Positions 36,619 through 43,083 of a DNA stretch of 43,083 bases are shown one piece after another. Within the stretch, counting starts at the first letter, position 1, and every line of letters begins with the position of its first letter. The position numbers were made by a program, and so were the translations under genes. Source of the DNA: Syntrophobacterales bacterium (GTDB lineage: Bacteria; Desulfobacterota; Syntrophia; Syntrophales; UBA2210). Below the pieces are notes generated by a model, which ran no database searches, was not told where the DNA came from, and saw nothing but the letters and a program-made list of their open reading frames with translations. The stretch covers positions 1 through 43,083 of the forward strand of contig JAGGXJ010000148.1 in assembly GCA_021163105.1 (NCBI GenBank), written 5' to 3'.

Positions 36619-37190
36619 TATCTTAAAACCTCCTTGATCTTGTTGATCTTCTTGATATATCCGATTGTTTCATCGCTGTTTTTCCCCGTAACCCTGGGCA
36701 AGGTCTGCTCTATCGATTCCCACAGATTTTCGTTCATCGATTGCTTTCCGGCAATTCGTTGAGCCTTGATTATGTTGCCCTTTCCGGCGTTGTAGGAACC
36801 AAACATAAAATTTATACGGTCCTCAAATGGACGTCTGGCCTTCCATTCCTTCCAGAGCATCCTGTCATAATAGATACCTGCCGCTATGTTCCAGCGGGGA
36901 CGCGTGATTCCACCCTGAACATTGGGGTTTTTTCTGGCGATATCTTTGAATGTCCGGGGCATGATTTGCATGATGCCACGGGCTCCGACATGCGATTTCG
37001 CATTTGACTTTAGTCTCGACTCAGCGATTGCCTGGGCCTTGAAATAACGCCAATCAAAGCCGGGACCGAAATATCGTTTGGAATACTTCGAAAAATGTCT
37101 GTCATATTTTACAATCTTATTAAAACCTTCATAGGCATTGGCCTGCAACGGTATAATGAGCAGGAGAAATAGGACGGCCAGCTTTTTCAT
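36618..37190 (-). CDS. Lytic transglycosylase (SLT domain)
   Basis: 190 aa; signal peptide; FKAQAIAESRLKSNAKSHVGARGIMQIMPRTFKDIARKNPNVQG...FMFGSYNAGKGNI. Confidence 0.92.
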   Translation of the reverse strand: MKKLAVLFLLLIIPLQANAYEGFNKIVKYDRHFSKYSKRYFGPGFDWRYFKAQAIAESRLKSNAKSHVGARGIMQIMPRTFKDIARKNPNVQGGITRPRWNIAAGIYYDRMLWKEWKARRPFEDRINFMFGSYNAGKGNIIKAQRIAGKQSMNENLWESIEQTLPRVTGKNSDETIGYIKKINKIKEVLR

Positions 37191-37292
37191 TGAGCCTCCA
37201 ACCGGGTGGTGTTTTGTATCAAGTTCAGTATAAAAATAAGATAGCCGTGTGTCAAAAGAAAAACCGGAATAAAAAATTGCCTGTAAAAATTG

Positions 37293-37949
37293 TCAACGAC
37301 TTCTTGTTACCCCACATCTCTGACAGTGGACCGAGACGGGGCATTCGCTGCACATTGGCGAGGTGGGCCGGCAGATATTTCTTCCGAATGCCACCATGAT
37401 TGTATTATAATCTATCCAGTATATCGGAGGAAGTTTTTCCCGCAGGGCATATTCTGTCTCTTCAGGTGTTTTCGTTTTCACATAACCCAGGCGGTTTGAG
37501 ATCCTGTGGACATGCGTATCCACGCATATTCCCTTTCCCCCGTATCCCAGCGTGACCACCAGATTGGCGGTTTTTCTCCCCACCCCTTTTAGCGTAAGCA
37601 ACTCTTCAATACTGTCGGGAACATGGGAATTATATCTTTCGATCAGTTCACGGCAGACATGAAGTATCGTTTTTGTCTTGTTTCTATAGAAACCGGCGGG
37701 ATAAATAGCATTTATGATTTGATCTTCAGAGAGTTTCAGCATCTCCGAAGGAGTGCCGGCGAGCATAAAGAGCTTCCCGGTGGCTATCTTGGTAACCTCG
37801 TCCTTTGTCCTGAGACTGATAAGCGTGGAAATGAGTATCTGGAAGGGGGCTGATTTTTTCTCCGCAAGATCGGAAACTATCGGAAGCTTCTCAGACTTGA
37901 GGCTTTCTTTGAGGAGTTCAATTACTGCTGTTATATCGGTTTCTTTCAT
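37293..37949 (-). CDS. nth: Endonuclease III
   Basis: 218 aa; HhH LLTLKGVGRKTANLVVTLGYGGKGICVDTHVHRISNRLGYV and C-terminal CRPTSPMCSECPVSVHCQRCG 4Fe-4S cysteines. Confidence 0.94.
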   Translation of the reverse strand: MKETDITAVIELLKESLKSEKLPIVSDLAEKKSAPFQILISTLISLRTKDEVTKIATGKLFMLAGTPSEMLKLSEDQIINAIYPAGFYRNKTKTILHVCRELIERYNSHVPDSIEELLTLKGVGRKTANLVVTLGYGGKGICVDTHVHRISNRLGYVKTKTPEETEYALREKLPPIYWIDYNTIMVAFGRNICRPTSPMCSECPVSVHCQRCGVTRSR

Positions 37950-38035
37950 GCGCTATGATTATTAGTGGAGGGCATCCGGCATTCAGAGCAGCCTGATCCC
38001 TGACCACTGGAGATCTTTGCACAAATGCTGTAATT

Positions 38036-38116
38036 TGTCATTTCGACCGCAGGGAGAAATCTTAACAGACTTGATTCATTAAGATTTCTCGTCGCTCCCG
38101 CTCCTTCGAAATGACA
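38036..38116. repeat. Palindromic repeat (family A, copy 2)
   Basis: TGTCATTTCGACC...AGAAATCTTA // TAAGATTTCT...CCTTCGAAATGACA; same inner arms as 10569-10649. Flanked by CCTGATCCCTG at 37992-38002 and 38159-38169. Confidence 0.82.
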
Positions 38117-38171
38117 AAAAAATAACACTCCCCGAAATGACATTATGCAAAGCTCTACCCTGATCCCTGTC

Positions 38172-39008
38172 TTACTCGTACCCTTCCTCATCAGCCAATA
38201 TATCCAGATGCAGGGTTGCTATATCTTCCACATCCAGATTGGGTCTTTTCTCCGCTTTTCTGAAGTCCACCGTCTTTATATATTTATTGCAGGCGTTGCA
38301 CACATCAACCCGGTATTTCTCCTCATTTTCAATAGTGAAGTAGGCTAACGTCTGTTGATCTTCATTCCCGCAAAAGGGACATTTAACACGCCTGAATTGC
38401 CATTCAAATCCGCACTGACCACAGAAGAGAAACCTCTTTCCGCCTTCTTCCCTGAGCTCTGATATCTTTGGTTCCCTGCCGCAGATGGGACAATATCCCT
38501 CAGACCACGGCGACCCTGCGATGATATCTCTGTATTTTTCCGAAAGGACCTCCAGTGCCGGCCTCAGGCTCTCTTCAACAAGAAAACCCAACAGATCAAA
38601 AATGCCCTCATTATCATCATTCTCCCGGGCATCTTCATCCTGCTGAAACGTGAAGGAATCACGAACCATTTCTATATAGTTTAGTTCACCGTCTTTCATC
38701 TTTTTTATTATTTCGCCGGTTTCCTCCAATGCTCTCTTATGGGCTATTTCCAGCAGGGCGGCAAAATATTCCTTTGGGCCTTCAAGGTCAAACTTACCCC
38801 CGGGGAAATCAACGAGAGGCAATCCACCGGCCAGTTTTTTCTCTATAAGCGATTCATCCACGTTAAAGATATCTTCCTTTACCTTGCGGCGATGCTTCTC
38901 TCTCAGGATAAGCACCTCTTCGAGAATATCCAGCAGTTCTTCGTAATGGGGATTCATATTTTTGTACCCGTCAATCGTTTTCAGGGTATCTCTCAGTACC
39001 TCTGCCAT
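38172..39008 (-). CDS. fdhE: Formate dehydrogenase accessory protein FdhE
   Basis: 278 aa; cysteine pairs YCPICGREP, LFCGQCGFEWQFRRVKCPFCGNEDQ, VDVCNACNKYIKTVD; adjacent to fdh operon. Confidence 0.93.
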   Translation of the reverse strand: MAEVLRDTLKTIDGYKNMNPHYEELLDILEEVLILREKHRRKVKEDIFNVDESLIEKKLAGGLPLVDFPGGKFDLEGPKEYFAALLEIAHKRALEETGEIIKKMKDGELNYIEMVRDSFTFQQDEDARENDDNEGIFDLLGFLVEESLRPALEVLSEKYRDIIAGSPWSEGYCPICGREPKISELREEGGKRFLFCGQCGFEWQFRRVKCPFCGNEDQQTLAYFTIENEEKYRVDVCNACNKYIKTVDFRKAEKRPNLDVEDIATLHLDILADEEGYE

Positions 39009-39089
39009 GCATCACCTCTTCTTGGGTTCTAAAACGAAAGATCTCTATATATTCTTTTTCTTATAAACTCAAGGAATTCTTGCCCCGGC

Positions 39090-39126
39090 AAAAAGGGGCC
39101 CGTTCTCGATTGAACAGACCCCTTTA
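39090..39126 (-). terminator. Candidate rho-independent terminator after fdh gamma subunit
   Basis: Minus strand AAAGGGGTCTGTTC-AATCGA-GAACGGGCCCCTTTTTG: ~14-bp stem (with G-U pairs) followed by T run. Confidence 0.65.
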
Positions 39127-39154
39127 CTTTCAACAGACTTTCCAGACCATGTTC

Positions 39155-39793
39155 CTAATCTGAAACTTCCAGTTTCCCCGTCTCTTCCATCTCTTTCAAC
39201 CACTTTGGGCACTGTTTTTCCGCCCAGGATCTTGTGACCCATCCTGTCAGGATAGCGGACACAGAACCGGGAACGCCGACAGTCCCCAGATATAAATGGA
39301 CAAAAAAGAATGGGAATATAACAAAGAATCCGAGGGCATGCAGGGGGTACATCCACCTCACCAGCTCCACCGGAAAACCAAGAGGAAACCACATAATCAA
39401 CCCGGTGACCGACATGACAACCCCGAAAAATGCCACTGCCCAGAAGAATGCCTTCTGGCCGGGATTGTATTTTCCTGTTTCGGGGACTTTGTCGACATGC
39501 CACAGATAACCACCCGCCACCCTAATCCACTCCAGATCCTCGGGAAACTTGAATATACCCGCTTCTTTCCACCATATTAATATGGCAAAGAGAAGTGACG
39601 GGATGAACACAAGCCCGGAGAAGTTGTGAATCAGTTTCAGATTCTTCAATCCTCCAACGGGAATCGCTAAAAAATTGAACGAATGGAACATCATCCCCAG
39701 ACCCGTAACCATAAGGATCAGACAAGAAATAGCCATACACCAGTGCACTATCCTCTCAAACCCATCAGATGCTTTTATCATTCCTTTTTTCAT
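39155..39793 (-). CDS. Formate dehydrogenase gamma subunit (cytochrome b)
   Basis: 212 aa; DGFERIVHWCMAISCLILMVTGLGMMF, LKLIHNFSGLVFIPSLLFAI, YPLHALGFFVIFPFFFVHLYLGTVGVPGSVSAILTGWV. Confidence 0.9.
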   Translation of the reverse strand: MKKGMIKASDGFERIVHWCMAISCLILMVTGLGMMFHSFNFLAIPVGGLKNLKLIHNFSGLVFIPSLLFAILIWWKEAGIFKFPEDLEWIRVAGGYLWHVDKVPETGKYNPGQKAFFWAVAFFGVVMSVTGLIMWFPLGFPVELVRWMYPLHALGFFVIFPFFFVHLYLGTVGVPGSVSAILTGWVTRSWAEKQCPKWLKEMEETGKLEVSD

Positions 39794-39794
39794 C

Positions 39795-40592
39795 TTATTC
39801 GCCTCCTTCCCTGCTTACCTGATCCCCATCGCCGCTTGTATCCTTGGGGCCATGGGTAATGTAGTGTAAGAAGGATCCCGCAAGTACGCCACCCGCCGCA
39901 AGCAGGCTGAGTGGTTTGAGCCAGTCTTTCCAGGCAATAACTGAAAGCGGCACTCTCGGTTTTTCCGGAAGCTTGTCGTAGACGCCTGCTTTTTCCGGAA
40001 GGACATACACCATGTGGGTTCCATCCACAAATTTGTCGCCATATACGGAGGCATTACCGCCAAGCTCCCTGGCCCTCTCATATGCCACCTCCAGCATCTC
40101 AGTCTTGTCGCCAAACATAAGGGCGCCGGTCGGGCAGGCTTTGACACATGCCGGATCCATCGCGTTGTCTATCCTGGAATAACACATATCACACTTGAAG
40201 ACCTTGTCGGTCTCAGGATCATATTTGGGTACTTCGAATGGACACGCAGAGACGCACTCCTTACATCCTATGCACTTGCTATTGTCAAGGGCGACCGTGC
40301 CGTATTTCGTATGGGAAAGAGCGCCGCTCGGGCACACTTTCACGCAGGCCGCATCGGTGCAGTGCATGCAGGCACTATGCCTGAACAGCCAGTCAACTCC
40401 ACCATTTCCATCAGATATCTCCTGAAATCTTATGATATTCCAGGTGTTTGTCTGAAGATCAGGCGGGTTCTGGTATGTCCCGGTGTTGAATGTCTGTTTT
40501 GCCGGCAACTGGTTCCACTGTTTACATGCCAGCTGACAGGCTCTACAGCCGGTACACTTTGAAAGATCACACAGTTTGATTTTTTCAGACAT
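39795..40592 (-). CDS. Formate dehydrogenase beta subunit (4Fe-4S ferredoxin-type)
   Basis: 265 aa; CTGCRACQLACKQWN, CMHCTDAACVKVCPSGAL, CIGCKECVSACPFEVP, CDMCYSRIDNAMDPACVKACPTGAL; C-terminal TM anchor. Confidence 0.93.
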   Translation of the reverse strand: MSEKIKLCDLSKCTGCRACQLACKQWNQLPAKQTFNTGTYQNPPDLQTNTWNIIRFQEISDGNGGVDWLFRHSACMHCTDAACVKVCPSGALSHTKYGTVALDNSKCIGCKECVSACPFEVPKYDPETDKVFKCDMCYSRIDNAMDPACVKACPTGALMFGDKTEMLEVAYERARELGGNASVYGDKFVDGTHMVYVLPEKAGVYDKLPEKPRVPLSVIAWKDWLKPLSLLAAGGVLAGSFLHYITHGPKDTSGDGDQVSREGGE

Positions 40593-40595
40593 AGC

Positions 40596-43083
40596 TTACA
40601 CCCCCTTCCTTTCGACATTTACCATGAAGGCCTTGCTCTCCGGTATCATGGTATTGGCGTCTCCGATAAACGGAGTAACAATGTTGGCGGAATCACCAAA
40701 GGTAAAGATCTCAGGTTTTTTGTCACCATGCACATATTCTCTCATCTTTGTGGTAATCCAGCCGTAGTGCCATGGAATCCCGACCTCATGGACGATATTA
40801 CCGTCTATCTTGAATGGTTTCCATCTGCCTGTCACAATTGCCACGGCATCAACCTGTCCCCTTATGGACTTCACGGTGACTATCTCGCCGTTTTTGATCT
40901 TCTTGTTTTTGGCAAGCTCAACGCCGATCTCCACAAACATGCCGGGTTGCATCTCCGCTAACCATGGACACCACCTTGTCATAAGGCCGGTCTGCCAGTG
41001 TTCGCTCACACGATAGGTTGAACAGATAATCGGGAATCTCGGATCGCAGGTAGCCCTCGCGTCCACGCTTGTCCCCGTTCCTTCTCTGTCCCATCTCTTG
41101 ATCGTGGGATTGACAAGCTGCGGTGACATAATATTCTTTTCAACGGGACATTCCAGCGGTTCATAGTGTTCCGGGAATGGCCCGTCAGCCCGCCCCGGAC
41201 CGAAGATAGCGCCGACACCATTCGGTTTCATGATGAATGGAGGCCTGCCGGAACCCGGCGCGGCGACGCCATCTGGAACATCGCCAACCCACTTGGAGCC
41301 GTTCCAGAAGATGACGGGATGTTTCTCGTCCCACGGTTTCCCCGTTTCAGGATCAACGGAAGCGCCGTTATAAATGATCCTGCGGTTTACAGGCCAGCAC
41401 CATGCCCACTCGGAATAGAGCCCGATGCCGGAAGAGTCTTTTCCTCCACGCCTTGCGGCCATATTGCCTTTTTCCGTATAGGAATTGCAGTAGAGCCAGT
41501 TTCCTGAAGAGGTAGAACCGTCATCCTGCAGATATGCGAAGCTGGGAACAAGGGTACCTTTCTTGAATAACTTGCCCTTGACCGTGGTATCTTTCAGGAA
41601 ATAGCCGTTGATCTCTTTGGCGATATAATTTGTGTCCAGATGCCGGATCTTGCCGGTCGGACTCTTCGGACCATAATCCCAGGTCATCTCGGTGATGGCC
41701 TCTTTCAGTGGGCCACCTTCCTTTTCGTACAGACCTTTGATCCTGTAGTAAAGCTCCGAAATGATCTCACCATCGGGCATCGCGACGCCTGGTGAATCAA
41801 CTGCCTTGTATCTCCACTGCATCCAGCGACCGCTATTTGTTATGCTCCCCTCTTTCTCAATCGAAGCAGCGCAGGGAAGCATGAAGACCTCCGTCTTTAT
41901 CTTCTTCGGATCCATATCGGGTCCCTTCCAGAAGGATCCCGTCTCGCTGTCGAAGATATTGACATTGACCATCCAGTCCAGCTTGCCCAAGGCCTGCCGG
42001 GTCTTGTTGGAGCTTGCGCCGCTGCACGCGGGGTTCTGCCCCCACGCGAAGAAGCCAGTGAACTTCTCCTTGTACATCGCGTCGAAGAGGCTGAGCCAGG
42101 AGTAGTTCTCACCATCGTCCAGTTTGGGCAGATATGAGTAGGCATCTTCCAGGGAAACACCCGCTCCATAGTGGGCTCGGAGAAGACTCGCCGAATACTT
42201 AGGGTAATTTTTCCACCAGTTAAGACTCTGCGGCTCCTTCGTTTTGGGTGTATATTTGGTGTCATACGCGGCCAGTGTAGGTTGAGACGCCTTGGGAGTT
42301 TTCAGGTATCCGGGCAGGATATGGAAAAGGAGGCAATGATCGGTGGAACCCTGCACGTTGGACTCGCCCCTGAGGGCATTGACGCCGCCGCCGGCCACGC
42401 CCATGTTACCCAAGAGGAGCTGAATAATGCTCATCGTCCTGATATTCTGCACACCGACTGTATGCTGGGTCCATCCCATGGCGTACATAATTGTTCCGGC
42501 TTTCCCAACTTTGCCGGATTTCGAATATTCTTTATAGACCTCAAGGAGTTTCTCTTTCGGTGTGCCGGTAATTCTGGATACGATATCCAGGTTATACCGC
42601 GAATAATGTTTCTTCAGGAGCTGATAAACACAGTTGGGATCTTTGAGACTCTTGTCCTTTTTGATTACACCGCTCGCGTCCTTCTGGAATGACCACGAGG
42701 ATTTATCGTACTTCGCATTGTTGAGACCGGAGAACACGCCATCATTATCTCCGGGAAGCTTGAATCCTGGATTTACCAGAAATGGAGCATTGGTATAATA
42801 CTTTACATATTTTTTCTGTATAAGCTTGTTATCCAGTATATATTTGATCATACCACCCAGGAAAGCTATGTCGCTTCCCGATCTCAGGGAGGCATAAATG
42901 TCAGCCTTCGAGGAGGTCTGTGTAAATCTTGGGTCTACACTGATCAGCTTCGCGCCCCGCCCCATAGCTTCTGTGACATACTTGAATGAAATGGGGTGAT
43001 TGGAAGCCGCGTTACTTCCCATAATCAATATACAATCGCTGTTTGCAATATCATTCCAGTGATTGGTCATCGCCCCGCGTCCG
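40596..43083 (-). CDS. Formate dehydrogenase alpha subunit (FDH-N/FDH-O type molybdopterin enzyme), 5' end truncated by window edge
   Basis: Frame stays open past 43070 to the edge: GRGAMTNHWNDIANSDCILIMGSNAASNHP; GWTQHTVGVQNIRTMSIIQLLLGNMGVAGGGVNALRGESNVQGSTD. Confidence 0.93.
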   Translation of the reverse strand, partial: GRGAMTNHWNDIANSDCILIMGSNAASNHPISFKYVTEAMGRGAKLISVDPRFTQTSSKADIYASLRSGSDIAFLGGMIKYILDNKLIQKKYVKYYTNAPFLVNPGFKLPGDNDGVFSGLNNAKYDKSSWSFQKDASGVIKKDKSLKDPNCVYQLLKKHYSRYNLDIVSRITGTPKEKLLEVYKEYSKSGKVGKAGTIMYAMGWTQHTVGVQNIRTMSIIQLLLGNMGVAGGGVNALRGESNVQGSTDHCLLFHILPGYLKTPKASQPTLAAYDTKYTPKTKEPQSLNWWKNYPKYSASLLRAHYGAGVSLEDAYSYLPKLDDGENYSWLSLFDAMYKEKFTGFFAWGQNPACSGASSNKTRQALGKLDWMVNVNIFDSETGSFWKGPDMDPKKIKTEVFMLPCAASIEKEGSITNSGRWMQWRYKAVDSPGVAMPDGEIISELYYRIKGLYEKEGGPLKEAITEMTWDYGPKSPTGKIRHLDTNYIAKEINGYFLKDTTVKGKLFKKGTLVPSFAYLQDDGSTSSGNWLYCNSYTEKGNMAARRGGKDSSGIGLYSEWAWCWPVNRRIIYNGASVDPETGKPWDEKHPVIFWNGSKWVGDVPDGVAAPGSGRPPFIMKPNGVGAIFGPGRADGPFPEHYEPLECPVEKNIMSPQLVNPTIKRWDREGTGTSVDARATCDPRFPIICSTYRVSEHWQTGLMTRWCPWLAEMQPGMFVEIGVELAKNKKIKNGEIVTVKSIRGQVDAVAIVTGRWKPFKIDGNIVHEVGIPWHYGWITTKMREYVHGDKKPEIFTFGDSANIVTPFIGDANTMIPESKAFMVNVERKGV

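Noticed and set aside
40014-40562. 182-aa plus-strand ORF
   Set aside because: Antisense to the formate dehydrogenase beta subunit; the coding strand has regular 4Fe-4S motifs.
1-43083. Prophage, transposon or defence island
   Set aside because: No integrase, transposase, restriction, toxin-antitoxin or phage structural genes recognised; the single tRNA is not flanked by an integrase.

Overview
The window reads as a continuous bacterial chromosome segment; gene content and order suggest Deltaproteobacteria/Desulfobacterota (inference only). From left to right on the minus strand it holds: (i) a surface-polysaccharide/LPS glycosyltransferase cluster (GT4, GT2, GT10, GT2, pyruvyltransferase-like, a QueC-like PP-loop protein, GT9, GT4); (ii) msbA, a Trm112-like protein, a PagL-like lipid A deacylase, waaC, gmhB, waaF, lpxL-like, lpxK, lpxB, lpxA, lpxD, ompH/skp, bamA, lolD, lolC/E; and (iii) lysS. 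The strand switches near 26.4 kb to a plus-strand run: rfaE1 kinase, DUF4416, yicC, gmk, rpoZ, pyrF, rlmB, pilC/gspF. After that come tRNA-Pro(CGG) on the minus strand, DUF1178, and a 769-aa cysteine synthase + cysteinyl-tRNA synthetase fusion. The right end carries a small membrane protein, DUF350, a lytic transglycosylase, nth, fdhE and a formate dehydrogenase gamma/beta/alpha operon truncated at the right edge. The points most worth a second look are the CysK/M-CysS fusion with altered catalytic and zinc motifs, the QueC-like ATPase inside a glycan operon, a ~270-bp spacer of tandem hairpins with a compensatory stem change, two families of dispersed palindromic repeats, and BamA with an extra N-terminal domain. 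I found no convincing CRISPR array, prophage or transposase.
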